A model generated the notes under the pieces. It was not told the origin of the DNA, ran no database searches, and saw only the letters and a list, made by a program, of their open reading frames with translations. Shown piece after piece: positions 35,656 through 44,644 of a stretch of DNA of 64,000 bases. The stretch is from Clostridium sp. AT4 (GTDB taxonomy: Bacteria > Bacillota > Clostridia > Lachnospirales > Lachnospiraceae), in assembly GCF_001517625.2 (NCBI RefSeq), contig NZ_LN999828.1, positions 884,303 through 948,302 of the forward strand. The letters are read 5' to 3'. How positions within the stretch are numbered: position 1 is the stretch's first letter; every line of letters starts with the position of its first letter. The translations under genes and the position numbers were made by a program.

Positions 35656-35886
35656 CACTGCCGGAGGTCAGGAAATGCAGGGTTTTCCAGAAGGCATTTG
35701 TGGTTTTTGTGAAATAAAAACCTGATGATATGGAGATGAACTGTAAAAAAACACAAAATCAAAGAAAATTTATAGTTAATCTTAGAAAATTATATAGAAA
35801 AACATATAAAACAGACATATAATATATTTGTCGACAGGGAAAAACAGACAAAAGCCGACAAAAATGTATAAGGGAGGATGTACAAT
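35656..35886. promoter_or_regulatory. AT-rich promoter region of mglB
   Basis: TATAAT at 35818-35823 is a good -10 box; the -35 position carries only TAGAAA, as expected for an activator-dependent promoter. The predicted leader is about 57 nt with GGGAGG at 35872-35877. A YesN-type activator could bind the AT-rich stretch 35750-35800. No catabolite-response element is evident. Confidence 0.45.
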
Positions 35887-37032
35887 ATGAGATTATTTAA
35901 GAAGGCGGCAGCAGCTGCAATGGTATCTGCAATGGCAGTTTCTATGGTTGGATGCGGCGGCGGTGCAAAGGAGACGACAGCAGCAGCTACCGAAGCAAAG
36001 GAAGAAACGACAGAGGCCAAGAAAGAGGAGACAACAGAGGCTGCTACAGAGGCGGCAAAAGAGGATGCAAAGAAGGCTGCTGAAGCCGTAGACGCTTCTG
36101 ATGTTGCTGATAAGAAGATTGGTATCAGCATTTACAAATTTGATGATAACTTCATGACTCTGTACAGAAATGAGTTACAGAGATATCTGGTTGAGGAACT
36201 GGGCTTCAAGAAGGAAAATGTTGTTATTCAGGATGGCAAGGGAGATCAGGCAGAGCAGACCAACCAGATTCAGAACTTTATTACTCAGAAGTATGATGTT
36301 CTGATCCTGAATCTGGTACAGGCTTCTTCAGCGCCGGAAGTTACAGATATGTGTAAGGAAGCCGGAATCCCTGTAGTATATATCAACCGTGAGCCGGATG
36401 TGGCAGAAGAGGACAGATGGTCTGCAGACGGACTTCAGGCTACATACGTTGGATGCGATGCAAGACAGTCCGGTACATTCCAGGGTGAGGAAATTTTAGA
36501 GACAGCCAATAAGGGCGATATCAATGGAGACGGAAAGGTTTCCTATATCATGATCCAGGGCGATCCGGAGAACGTAGACGCTCAGTACAGAACTGAGTTC
36601 TCTGTTAAGGCTCTGACCGACGCAGGTATGGAAGTTGAAGAACTGTTAAAGCAGCGCGGTGACTGGGATCAGGCTAAGGCACAGCAGATCGCACAGGATG
36701 CCCTGACACAGCACGGTGATAAGATCGAGGTTATTTTCTGCAATAACGATGCGATGGCTCTTGGCGCTTTACAGGCAATTGAGGCAGCCGGACGTACCGT
36801 AAATGAAGATATTTATCTGGTAGGCGTTGATGCTCTGACAGAGGCTGTCCAGAACGTAATCGACGGCAAACAGACAGGTACTGTATTTAACGATCATTTC
36901 TCTCAGGCAGAGATGGCAGCAAACTGTGCTGTATCCTTCTTAAAGGGAGAAAAGGTAGAGCCTGTAAATATGGTTGACTATGTAAAGGTTACCAAGGACA
37001 ATGCTCAGGATATTCTGGACAAGTTGAACTAA
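35887..37032 (+). CDS. mglB: Galactose/glucose-binding lipoprotein
   Basis: Substrate-binding lipoprotein of the Mgl importer, 382 residues. The signal peptide ends in a lipobox (SMVGC), followed by a low-complexity Ala/Glu/Thr/Lys linker of about 50 residues that tethers the binding domain. The binding domain has KIGISIYKFDDNFM, VVYINREP, a DINGDGK calcium loop, FCNNDAMALGALQAIE and VGVDALTEA. ATG 35887 is used because GGGAGG sits nine bases upstream; an ATG at 35878 would abut it. Codon choice looks like that of highly expressed genes. A terminator between it and mglA should make binding protein more abundant than the membrane parts. Confidence 0.94.
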   Translation: MRLFKKAAAAAMVSAMAVSMVGCGGGAKETTAAATEAKEETTEAKKEETTEAATEAAKEDAKKAAEAVDASDVADKKIGISIYKFDDNFMTLYRNELQRYLVEELGFKKENVVIQDGKGDQAEQTNQIQNFITQKYDVLILNLVQASSAPEVTDMCKEAGIPVVYINREPDVAEEDRWSADGLQATYVGCDARQSGTFQGEEILETANKGDINGDGKVSYIMIQGDPENVDAQYRTEFSVKALTDAGMEVEELLKQRGDWDQAKAQQIAQDALTQHGDKIEVIFCNNDAMALGALQAIEAAGRTVNEDIYLVGVDALTEAVQNVIDGKQTGTVFNDHFSQAEMAANCAVSFLKGEKVEPVNMVDYVKVTKDNAQDILDKLN

Positions 37033-37054
37033 TTGGCATCTGGAGACTGGAAAA

Positions 37055-37085
37055 CGGGTGTGTCCGCTGACACACCCGATTTTTT
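37055..37085 (+). terminator. Partial terminator between mglB and mglA
   Basis: CGGGTGTGTC (37055-37064), a CGCT loop and GACACACCCG (37069-37078) make a perfect 10-bp stem followed by A and T6. It lies between two genes of one transporter and so probably sets their ratio. Confidence 0.9.
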
Positions 37086-37130
37086 GGAACGAAGCCGGCA
37101 AAGGAAAATGGATTTGAAAGGAGTAACGGG

Positions 37131-38681
37131 ATGGCGGAAAAATACAGACTGGAAATGGTAGGGGTCAGTAAGTCATTCCCTGGCGTAAAGGCACTGGATG
37201 GAATACATTTAAAAGTACGTCCCGGTACCGTTCACGCATTGATGGGGGAGAACGGAGCTGGTAAATCTACTCTGATGAAATGCCTGTTTGGTATTTATAA
37301 AATGGACGAGGGCCAGATCATTATTGATGGAGAAAAAGTGGAGATTGCAAATCCGGATGATGCTCTTCATAAGGGGCTTGCCATGGTTCATCAGGAACTG
37401 CAGCCCATACCGGAGCGTTCAATTGCAGAAAATATGTATCTGGGAAGATATCCTATGAAGGGATTTGGCCCCTTTAGGATGGTAGACCATGCTGCCATGA
37501 ATAAGGAAGCAGAAAAGTGGCTGAAAGATGTAAAAATGAATTTTAATCCCAAAGCAAAGTTGGGAACCTTATCAATAGGACAGATGCAGTCAGTGGAAAT
37601 TGCAAAAGCAGTCAGCCAGAATGCAAAACTGGTAATTCTGGATGAACCAACCTCTTCCCTGACTGATAATGAGGTAGAGGCGCTGTTCCGCATTATCCGG
37701 GATCTGAAATCAAGAGGCGTTTCTATGATATATATCAGCCATAAAATGGCTGAGATCCGCCAGATTGCGGATGATATTACCATCATGCGTGACGGAACCT
37801 ATGTAGGCTCCTGGGAAGTAAAGGATATCACGGATGATGAAATCGTAAAGCAAATGGTTGGGCGTGAACTCACAAATGTATATCCTCCTAAGGCAGACTG
37901 CCGGACAAATGAAACTGTTTTGAAGGTCAGCCATCTGAGCAGTATTCATGAGCGTTCTTTCCAGGACTGCTCTTTCGAGCTTAAACGCGGTGAAATCCTT
38001 GGCTTTGGTGGACTGGTGGGCGCGCAGAGAACGGAACTGATGGAGGCTATCTTTGGTATGCGCCATATTGCCAGCGGTGAAATTGAAATTCTGGGTGAAA
38101 AGCGGGTCATCCGGCGCCCTCAGGATGCAATTAATGATTCAGTTGGCATGATTACAGAGGATCGAAGAGGAACGGGTATTTTTGGCTGCCTCAGTATTGA
38201 CGACAACACTGCTATTGCATCTTATAAAAATTACACCCATATGGGAAAAATTGACAAAAAGAAGGTAAATGATGTTGTTAAGGACAGTATTGACAAGCTG
38301 CACATCAAGACGCCCAGCGGAAAGACGCTGATCCGGTCTCTGTCCGGCGGAAACCAGCAGAAGGTTATCATCGCCAGATGGCTTGCAAATAATCCCGATA
38401 TCCTGATCATGGACGAGCCTACAAGAGGTATTGACGTAGGAGCTAAGTATGAGATTTATCAGATTATGATTGATCTTGTGAAGCAGGGTAAGTCAATTAT
38501 TATGATTTCATCCGAAATGCCTGAGTTAATCGGTATGTCCAACCGCATTATCGTAATGTGCAACGGACATATAACAGGAGAATTAGAGGGTGAAGAAGCA
38601 ACTCAGGAGTTGATTATGTCCTATGCGACCCAGTTCGATCTTCAGGGCGAGTCAGCCAAAGATGCCAAACAGGAGGTTTAA
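37131..38681 (+). CDS. mglA: Galactose ABC importer ATP-binding protein
   Basis: A 516-residue sugar ATPase with two tandem ABC domains, as in RbsA/MglA. The first has Walker A GENGAGKST, signature LSIGQMQ and Walker B VILDEPTSSL. The second has a degenerate Walker A (GGLVGAQRTEL), signature LSGGNQQK and Walker B LIMDEPTRGIDVG. It energises uptake of galactose or glucose through MglC. It begins 98 bp after mglB, beyond the terminator, with GAAAGGAG before the ATG, and is followed after 3 bp by mglC. Confidence 0.95.
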   Translation: MAEKYRLEMVGVSKSFPGVKALDGIHLKVRPGTVHALMGENGAGKSTLMKCLFGIYKMDEGQIIIDGEKVEIANPDDALHKGLAMVHQELQPIPERSIAENMYLGRYPMKGFGPFRMVDHAAMNKEAEKWLKDVKMNFNPKAKLGTLSIGQMQSVEIAKAVSQNAKLVILDEPTSSLTDNEVEALFRIIRDLKSRGVSMIYISHKMAEIRQIADDITIMRDGTYVGSWEVKDITDDEIVKQMVGRELTNVYPPKADCRTNETVLKVSHLSSIHERSFQDCSFELKRGEILGFGGLVGAQRTELMEAIFGMRHIASGEIEILGEKRVIRRPQDAINDSVGMITEDRRGTGIFGCLSIDDNTAIASYKNYTHMGKIDKKKVNDVVKDSIDKLHIKTPSGKTLIRSLSGGNQQKVIIARWLANNPDILIMDEPTRGIDVGAKYEIYQIMIDLVKQGKSIIMISSEMPELIGMSNRIIVMCNGHITGELEGEEATQELIMSYATQFDLQGESAKDAKQEV

Positions 38682-38684
38682 GTC

Positions 38685-39680
38685 ATGACAGCTAAAAAAA
38701 TTAATGTAAAAGATTTTCTTATCAATAATGGAATTATCGTTGTTCTTGTACTGCTGGCTATTTACACAAGTATTATGCAGCCTACATTCGCAACGCCTGA
38801 TAACTTTATAAACATTGCTTTGAACGTAGCTCCCCGTTTCATCATTGCCTGCGGTGTGTCGGGCTGTCTGATTACAAAGGGTACCGACCTTTCAGCAGGA
38901 CGTATGGTAGGTCTTGCGGCATGTATTGCAGGTACGCTTTTGCAGAAGCCGGATTACAGCGGAAAGTTCTGGGAAGGACTTCCAAATTTTGGCGCATGGT
39001 GGGTTGCAGCAGTTCTTTTAATCTGTGTTGTTGTCTGCGGTTTATTTGGCCTGATAAACGGTCTGGTTGTTTCCTTCTTACAGGTTCCCGCATTTATCGG
39101 AACTCTGGGTATGCAGCTGATCGTATACGGTGTCTGCCTGGTATATACGGATGCAACCCCAATCGGCGGCTACCGTCCGGATTACACCATCATCGCAAAG
39201 GGTAAATTCTTTGGAATCCCCTATCTGTTCCTCATTGCTTTAGTTGTGGGCCTCATTATGTGGTTCGTATACAATAAGATGCCTCATGGAAAATATATGT
39301 ATGCCATCGGCGGAAATGAGCAGGCAGCAGAGGTTTCCGGTGTTAATACCAAAAAGACAAAGATCATCATTTACATCACAGCAGCAGCTTTATACGCATT
39401 AGGCGGATTCCTGGTAGGCGCCAAGTCCGGCGGTTCCTCTGTAAATATGGGACAGGGCTGGGAACTGGAGGCCATCGCAGCATGTACCATCGGCGGTGTA
39501 TCTGTAAACGGCGGTATCGGACGTATTTCCGGCGTACTGATCGGTGTGCTTGTATTTGAGATCTTAAAGACCTGTCTGCAGTATCTGGGCGTTGATACAA
39601 ACTACCAGTATATTGCACAGGGTATCGTTATCGTAGTGGCAATTGCCCTGGATATCAGAAAGTACATTGCAAAGAAGTAA
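38685..39680 (+). CDS. mglC: Galactose ABC importer permease
   Basis: A 331-residue permease of the RbsC/MglC (BPD_transp_2) type with about nine or ten hydrophobic segments. Conserved regions include GCLITKGTDLSAGRMVGLAAC near residue 65 and the ATPase-contacting region AIGGNEQAAEVSGVNTKKTK. AGGAGG precedes its ATG, only 3 bp after mglA. It is followed within 5 bp by a small membrane-protein gene. Confidence 0.95.
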   Translation: MTAKKINVKDFLINNGIIVVLVLLAIYTSIMQPTFATPDNFINIALNVAPRFIIACGVSGCLITKGTDLSAGRMVGLAACIAGTLLQKPDYSGKFWEGLPNFGAWWVAAVLLICVVVCGLFGLINGLVVSFLQVPAFIGTLGMQLIVYGVCLVYTDATPIGGYRPDYTIIAKGKFFGIPYLFLIALVVGLIMWFVYNKMPHGKYMYAIGGNEQAAEVSGVNTKKTKIIIYITAAALYALGGFLVGAKSGGSSVNMGQGWELEAIAACTIGGVSVNGGIGRISGVLIGVLVFEILKTCLQYLGVDTNYQYIAQGIVIVVAIALDIRKYIAKK

Positions 39681-39685
39681 TTTAC

Positions 39686-39907
39686 ATGGAAGAAAAGACA
39701 GGGAAGAGAATAGAAGCTGAAGAATTAAATCAGCTGAAGGAAGAAAACAGGAAGCTTCGGGAGGAGAATGAACGGCTCCGGAAGCTTCCGCTCAAGGAAC
39801 GTCTGTATGACCATGTGCACGTTTCTGTAAAGACCATGGATCGAATTATCTTCGGCCTGTGTGTGCTGTTTGTGATTGTGGTTGTAGCAGGTATGCTTAA
39901 AGGCTGA
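39686..39907 (+). CDS. Small coiled-coil membrane protein downstream of mglC
   Basis: A 73-residue protein not recognised as a named family. Residues 1-42 are a highly charged helix with leucine heptads (EELNQLKEENRKLREENERL), suited to a coiled coil. Residues 52-70 form one hydrophobic segment (RIIFGLCVLFVIVVVAG). The predicted topology is cytoplasmic coiled coil with a C-terminal anchor. It lies 5 bp behind mglC and ahead of a convergent gene, so it belongs to the mgl operon. It could be a transporter accessory or stabilising subunit; that is only inference from context. The ribosome site (AAAGAAG) is weak. Confidence 0.65.
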   Translation: MEEKTGKRIEAEELNQLKEENRKLREENERLRKLPLKERLYDHVHVSVKTMDRIIFGLCVLFVIVVVAGMLKG

Positions 39908-39914
39908 AAACGGT

Positions 39915-40382
39915 TTACGCCTTTGCAGCCTGTGACAGCCGGCTGTTCTGATACAGTCCCGAGAAGGTGACGTCCTCACCGAACCAGTCCGGCGGCGTAA
40001 AGGAAGCTGCTTCTTCCAAAGTAGGAAATTCTACCTCGGCTAAAATCAGTCCCTGGTAGTATCCTTGGAAGATGTCCAGTTCAATGGTGAGACCGGTTTG
40101 GCCCTCCAGGGGAAGAAGCCAGCGTACTTTTGTGAGAACCAGGCCGTCAGCTTTTTTTAAAAGATGTTCATAGGACTCCTTTGTGAGCGGAAGATTATAC
40201 TCTTCCCTTGCAAGGAGTCCTTTTCCCTTGTAGGTGAGATAATAGGAATCATCCTCCCGGCGTATGCGCACGACAGGATCGGTGCACAGATAAGCCTGCT
40301 CAATGGCATGGCAGGGAAAGGCCCGGTAGTTTTTCGGAAGATCCTCTAACCGGGCGATTTTGTATTTGCGTTCGATTTCCAT
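39915..40382 (-). CDS. CYTH-domain protein
   Basis: A 155-residue CYTH (CyaB-thiamine triphosphatase) superfamily protein with the N-terminal signature MEIERKYKI and the alternating charged strands (VVRIRREDDSYYLTYKGKG, TIELDIFQG, LAEVEFPTLEEA) that form the triphosphate tunnel. Members hydrolyse triphosphates or inorganic polyphosphate, or cyclise ATP; the sequence does not separate these. It is transcribed convergently to the mgl operon and has a GGAGG ribosome site. Confidence 0.88.
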   Translation of the reverse strand: MEIERKYKIARLEDLPKNYRAFPCHAIEQAYLCTDPVVRIRREDDSYYLTYKGKGLLAREEYNLPLTKESYEHLLKKADGLVLTKVRWLLPLEGQTGLTIELDIFQGYYQGLILAEVEFPTLEEAASFTPPDWFGEDVTFSGLYQNSRLSQAAKA

Positions 40383-40441
40383 TCAATAACCTCCTTTGTG
40401 AGATTTACCTATTTTTCATTTTATTTTACGCAGACTATCAT

Positions 40442-40482
40442 ATCATTTATCTCTTTTCAGGGAAAGGGAGAAATGATAAAAT
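40442..40482 (+). promoter_or_regulatory. Candidate promoter with inverted repeat upstream of the DJ-1 gene
   Basis: TTTTCA (40454-40459) and TAAAAT (40477-40482) are 17 bp apart. ATCATTT (40442-40448) and AAATGAT (40471-40477) form an inverted repeat around the -35 and spacer that could bind a regulator. Confidence 0.35.
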
Positions 40483-40514
40483 AATGTCCATATAAGATAA
40501 AGGGAGAATATATT

Positions 40515-41072
40515 ATGTCAAAGGTTTTTGCATTTGTGGCAGACGGACTGGAAGAAGTAGAGTGTCTTGCAGTGGTGGATGTTTTGAGGCGTTCCGGCGT
40601 GGATACAGAACTGGTATCGGTGATGGGCCGGAAAGACATTACCGGCGCTCACGGAATCCACTTTCAGGCAGACGTTCTTTTTGAAGAGGTAAATACGGAT
40701 GAGGCGGACGTACTGTTTCTTCCGGGAGGGATGCCCGGAACCAGCAACTTAAAAGCACATGAGGGATTGTCTGAAGCCATCTGCCGTGCTAATAAGCAGG
40801 GCAGGAGGCTGGCGGCCATCTGCGCGGCTCCCAGTATCCTGGGAGAGATGGATCTGTTAAAAGGACGGACTGCCACCTGTTATCCCGGCTTTGAAGACAT
40901 GCTTCACGGGGCTTCCCATACGTTGCAGGGCGTAGTGACAGACGGAAATATCACTACAGCCAGAGGACTTGGCTATGCGCTGGATCTGGGCCTGGAACTG
41001 GTACGCCTTCTTTTAGGATCCCAGCATGCTGCCGGCCTTAGGGCTGCGATCCAGTACAATCAGGCAAAATAG
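40515..41072 (+). CDS. DJ-1/PfpI-family protein
   Basis: A 185-residue DJ-1/PfpI (ThiJ/YajL-like) protein. It has the first-strand start KVFAFVADGLEEVE with the conserved Glu near residue 15, the LPGGMPGT loop, and the nucleophile-elbow Cys in AAICAAPSIL near residue 104, followed by the region with the partner histidine (GASHTL). Family members have been assigned oxidative-stress, chaperone or glyoxalase-type activities; which applies is not decidable. AAGGGAG precedes the ATG. Single-gene unit between CYTH and tig. Confidence 0.92.
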   Translation: MSKVFAFVADGLEEVECLAVVDVLRRSGVDTELVSVMGRKDITGAHGIHFQADVLFEEVNTDEADVLFLPGGMPGTSNLKAHEGLSEAICRANKQGRRLAAICAAPSILGEMDLLKGRTATCYPGFEDMLHGASHTLQGVVTDGNITTARGLGYALDLGLELVRLLLGSQHAAGLRAAIQYNQAK

Positions 41073-41122
41073 ACGGATCTGCTTAACTTTTTCAAAAAAT
41101 ACTAGCCTTTTTCCCGTCTCCA

Positions 41123-41149
41123 TGATATAATGCTACATTGAAGTGTAGC
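41123..41149 (+). promoter_or_regulatory. Extended -10 promoter and leader hairpin of tig
   Basis: TGATATAAT (41123-41131) is an extended -10 element with no good -35. It is followed at once by a 6-bp hairpin, GCTACA (41132-41137) with TGTAGC (41144-41149), near the expected 5' end of the transcript, which may stabilise the message. Confidence 0.5.
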
Positions 41150-41201
41150 GCCCTCATGGTTATGGGCGAATCACATATATTTTAAGGAGGAACCCGTAAT
41201 A

Positions 41202-42488
41202 ATGAGTGTACAGGTAGAAAAGTTAGAGAAAAATATGGCTAAGCTGACCGTTGAAGTCAGCGCAGAAGATTTTAAGGCTGCGATCAAGAAGGCTTACAAC
41301 AAGACAAAGAACCGTTTTGCAATCCCCGGCTTCCGTAAGGGCAAGGCTTCTCAGGCTGTGATCGAGAAGATGTACGGTGAGGCTGTATTCTATGAGGATG
41401 CTGCTGACGAAGCGATCAACTCTACCTATGCTGAGGCTATGAAGGAGAGCGGACTGGATATCGTTTCCAGACCGGAGATCACAGTAGAGCAGATTGGTAA
41501 GGATCAGGCATTCATCTACAGCGCATTAGTTGCTGTTAAGCCGGAAGTTACCTTAGGCGAGTACAAGGGCGTTGAGGTTGAGAAGGCAGACGCTGCTGTA
41601 ACTGCTGAGGATGTTGAGGCAGAGCTTAAGAGAGTACAGGAGCAGAATGCAAGACTGTTGACTGTTGAGGATCGTCCGGTAGCTGACGGCGACCAGACTG
41701 TCATCGACTTTGAGGGCTTTGTAGACGGCAAGGGCTTTGAGGGCGGAAAGGCTGAGGATTATCCTTTAACCATTGGTTCTCATTCCTTCATCGATACCTT
41801 TGAGGAGCAGCTCATCGGCAAGAACATCGGTGAGGAGTGCGAAGTAAACGTTACCTTCCCAACTGAGTACCATGCAGCAGAGCTGGCAGGAAAGCCTGCT
41901 ATGTTCAAGGTAACTGTAAAGGAGATCAAGGTAAAAGAGCTTCCTGCCCTGGATGATGAGTTCGCATCTGAGGTTTCCGAGTTTGATACTCTGGATGAGT
42001 ACAAGCAGGATATCGAGAAGAAGCTCCAGGAGAGAAAAGAGAAGGCAGCCGCTTCCCAGAATGAAGACCGCGTAGTTGCAAAGGTAGTTGAGAATGCTTC
42101 CATGGAGATTCCGGAGAAGATGATCGACGCTCAGGTTGACAACATGCTTCGGGAAACTGCACAGCGTATGCAGAGCCAGGGTCTGTCCATGGATCTGTAC
42201 ATGAAGTACACAGGCATGACTGCAGATCAGATGAAGGATCAGATGCGTCCTGAGGCTGTAAAGCGCATCCAGACCAGACTGGTTCTTGAGGCAGTTGTAA
42301 AGGCTGAGAACATCGAGACTTCTGAGGAGAAGTTAGATGAGGAGATCGCAAAGATGGCTGAGGCCTACAAGATGGAGGCTGACAAACTTAAGAGCTACAT
42401 GACGGACAGCGATAAGGACCAGATGAAGCAGGACCTTGCAGTTCAGGCAGCAGTTGATCTGTTAGTATCCGAGGCTAAGCTGGTTTAA
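41202..42488 (+). CDS. tig: Trigger factor
   Basis: Ribosome-associated chaperone and peptidyl-prolyl isomerase, 428 residues. The N-terminal ribosome-binding domain has the signature FRKGKASQAVIEKMYG (about residues 45-60, equivalent to the GFRxGKxP loop). The FKBP-type isomerase domain (about 150-245) has VIDFEGFVDGKGFEGG and a late FPTEYHAAELAGK segment. A helical C-terminal chaperone domain follows. AAGGAGG precedes the ATG. The order tig-clpP-clpX-lon groups folding with regulated proteolysis. Confidence 0.96.
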   Translation: MSVQVEKLEKNMAKLTVEVSAEDFKAAIKKAYNKTKNRFAIPGFRKGKASQAVIEKMYGEAVFYEDAADEAINSTYAEAMKESGLDIVSRPEITVEQIGKDQAFIYSALVAVKPEVTLGEYKGVEVEKADAAVTAEDVEAELKRVQEQNARLLTVEDRPVADGDQTVIDFEGFVDGKGFEGGKAEDYPLTIGSHSFIDTFEEQLIGKNIGEECEVNVTFPTEYHAAELAGKPAMFKVTVKEIKVKELPALDDEFASEVSEFDTLDEYKQDIEKKLQERKEKAAASQNEDRVVAKVVENASMEIPEKMIDAQVDNMLRETAQRMQSQGLSMDLYMKYTGMTADQMKDQMRPEAVKRIQTRLVLEAVVKAENIETSEEKLDEEIAKMAEAYKMEADKLKSYMTDSDKDQMKQDLAVQAAVDLLVSEAKLV

Positions 42489-42613
42489 TCCACACAGGAT
42501 GGCAGGGGGATCCCTTCTTTCGTGTGTCTGAAAGGCGCAGGAAAGGGAGGATCTCCCTGGTTTCATTTTGAAAATAAGTGTTTTATTATACAGAATTACA
42601 GGAGGATGGTTAC

Positions 42614-43195
42614 ATGAGTTTAGTACCCTATGTCATTGAACAGACCAGCAGGGGAGAGCGTTCCTACGATATCTACTCCAGGCTGTTAAAGGAGCGTATC
42701 ATATTCCTGGGCGAAGAGGTAAATGATACTTCCGCAAGCATTATTGTGGCTCAGCTTCTGTTTCTGGAGGCGGAGGATCCTTCCAAGGATATCCACCTTT
42801 ATATCAACAGCCCCGGCGGTTCCGTATCCGCAGGCTTTGCTATTTATGACACCATGAAATACATCAAATGCGATGTGTCTACGATCTGCATCGGCATGGC
42901 AGCCAGCATGGGTGCATTCCTTCTTGCAGGAGGAACAAAGGGCAAGCGCTTTGCTCTTCCCAATTCCGAGATCATGATCCATCAGCCCTCCGGCGGAGCC
43001 AGAGGCCAGGCGACAGAGATCAAGATTGTAGCTGAAAATATTTTAAAGACCAAGAAAAAGTTAAATGAGATCCTGGCAGCCAATACAGGCAGATCCATTG
43101 AGGAGATCGAGCGGGATACGGAGCGCGACAACTATATGTCTGCTGAGGAAGCAAAGGCATACGGCCTGATCGATGAGATCCTCACACATCATTGA
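42614..43195 (+). CDS. clpP: ATP-dependent Clp protease proteolytic subunit
   Basis: Serine peptidase that forms the tetradecameric ClpP chamber, 193 residues. The catalytic Ser lies in GMAASMGAF and the His in MIHQPSGG; the family Asp is downstream. The start is placed at ATG 42614, after AGGAGG, giving the usual short N-terminal propeptide; an upstream ATG at 42578 has no ribosome site. The intergenic region after tig has a weak promoter candidate, TTTCAT (42561-42566) and TATTAT (42584-42589). clpX follows after 34 bp. Confidence 0.96.
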   Translation: MSLVPYVIEQTSRGERSYDIYSRLLKERIIFLGEEVNDTSASIIVAQLLFLEAEDPSKDIHLYINSPGGSVSAGFAIYDTMKYIKCDVSTICIGMAASMGAFLLAGGTKGKRFALPNSEIMIHQPSGGARGQATEIKIVAENILKTKKKLNEILAANTGRSIEEIERDTERDNYMSAEEAKAYGLIDEILTHH

Positions 43196-43229
43196 GAAGA
43201 GTTAGGAGATAGGAAAGGGTAGGTATAGT

Positions 43230-44540
43230 ATGCCAGTTAGACCAGATGACACGATCCGCTGTTCCTTCTGTGGAAGGACGCAGGATCAGGTACGCAAGAT
43301 GATTGCCGGAACGGGCGACAGTAATGTATATATTTGTGACGAGTGTATTGAACTGTGCTCTGAGATTCTGGAGGAGGAGTTAGAGGGAGATGCAGAGGAG
43401 GCTTCTGTCTTAAATGATATCCATCTGTTAAAGCCAAAGGAGATCAAGGCATTTCTGGATGAGTATGTGATTGGACAGGAGGCGGCAAAGAAGGTTCTTT
43501 CTGTTGCCGTGTACAATCACTACAAGCGCGTCACCTCCTGCAGGCATATGGATGTGGATGTGCAGAAGAGCAATATCCTGATGATCGGCCCCACGGGCTC
43601 CGGTAAAACCTATCTTGCACAGACCCTTGCGAAGATTTTGAATGTCCCCTTTGCCATTGCAGATGCTACGGCCCTCACAGAGGCAGGATATGTAGGCGAG
43701 GACGTGGAAAATATTCTCTTAAAGCTGATCCAGGCGGCTGATTACGATGTAAACCGTGCGGAGTACGGCATTATTTACATTGATGAGATCGACAAGATCA
43801 CCAAAAAGGCAGAAAATGTTTCCATTACCCGCGACGTGTCCGGCGAAGGCGTACAGCAGGCGCTTCTTAAAATCCTGGAGGGAACCGTTGCCAGCGTTCC
43901 GCCTCAGGGAGGTAGAAAGCATCCTCATCAGGAGCTGATCCAGATCGACACCACCAATATCCTCTTTATCTGCGGCGGCGCCTTTGACGGTCTGGAAAAG
44001 ATCGTGGAACAGCGCATCAGCGCTGGCTCTATCGGCTTTAATGCTGAGGTGGTAAACCGCAATGAGATGGATATTGATGAGCTTCTGCGCAAGGTAGAGC
44101 CTCAGGATCTGACAAAATTCGGCCTGATCCCTGAGTTTATCGGTCGTGTGCCGGTAGAGGTATCTTTAGAGCAGCTGACAAAGGAAGCTATGGTGCGCAT
44201 CCTGTCTGAGCCGAAGAATGCTCTGACAAAGCAGTACCAGAAGCTGTTCGAACTTGACAACGTAAAGCTTGAGTTTACCAAAGAAGCATTGGAGGAGATT
44301 GCCAGACTGGCGGTAGAGCGCAAGATCGGAGCCAGAGGACTGCGTTCCATTTTGGAAAGCGCAATCATGGATCTGATGTATGAGATTCCTTCCGATGATT
44401 CCATTGGTATCTGCACCATTACAAAGGCTGTGATCGATAAAACAGGGGAGCCGGAGTTTGTATACAGAGATATGCAGCCGGCAGCCAGAAAGCCTTTATC
44501 CGAACGGATCAGAGGAGGAAGAAACGGGGAGATCGCTTAA
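43230..44540 (+). CDS. clpX: ATP-dependent Clp protease ATP-binding subunit ClpX
   Basis: AAA+ unfoldase partner of ClpP, 436 residues. The N-terminal C4 zinc-binding domain (CSFCGR at residues 11-16, CDECIELC near 36) is followed by Walker [15 protein letters not shown], Walker [11 protein letters not shown], the pore loop in GYVGEDVEN, and the sensor/C-terminal region [16 protein letters not shown] loop of the IGF type for ClpP docking fits [13 protein letters not shown]-adjacent sequence. It is co-directional with clpP, and a terminator separates it from lon. Confidence 0.96.
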   Translation: MPVRPDDTIRCSFCGRTQDQVRKMIAGTGDSNVYICDECIELCSEILEEELEGDAEEASVLNDIHLLKPKEIKAFLDEYVIGQEAAKKVLSVAVYNHYKRVTSCRHMDVDVQKSNILMIGPTGSGKTYLAQTLAKILNVPFAIADATALTEAGYVGEDVENILLKLIQAADYDVNRAEYGIIYIDEIDKITKKAENVSITRDVSGEGVQQALLKILEGTVASVPPQGGRKHPHQELIQIDTTNILFICGGAFDGLEKIVEQRISAGSIGFNAEVVNRNEMDIDELLRKVEPQDLTKFGLIPEFIGRVPVEVSLEQLTKEAMVRILSEPKNALTKQYQKLFELDNVKLEFTKEALEEIARLAVERKIGARGLRSILESAIMDLMYEIPSDDSIGICTITKAVIDKTGEPEFVYRDMQPAARKPLSERIRGGRNGEIA

Positions 44541-44582
44541 GGCGTACCGTTGATCGATGAAAATTAGCAAGAACATTTCAGA

Positions 44583-44622
44583 CCGCTGCAAACCAGATTC
44601 CTGCATTTGCAGCGGCCTTTTT
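44583..44622 (+). terminator. Terminator between clpX and lon
   Basis: CCGCTGCAAA (44583-44592) and TTTGCAGCGG (44606-44615) form a 10-bp stem, followed by CC and T6. lon must therefore be read through or have a promoter nearby. Confidence 0.85.
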
Positions 44623-44644
44623 AAAGATACGAGGTGACAAACAG

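Noticed and set aside
39898-39925. Terminator between the small mgl protein and the CYTH gene
   Set aside because: AAAGGC and GCCTTT could pair, but the stem is only six bases with a 16-nt loop and no T-tract.
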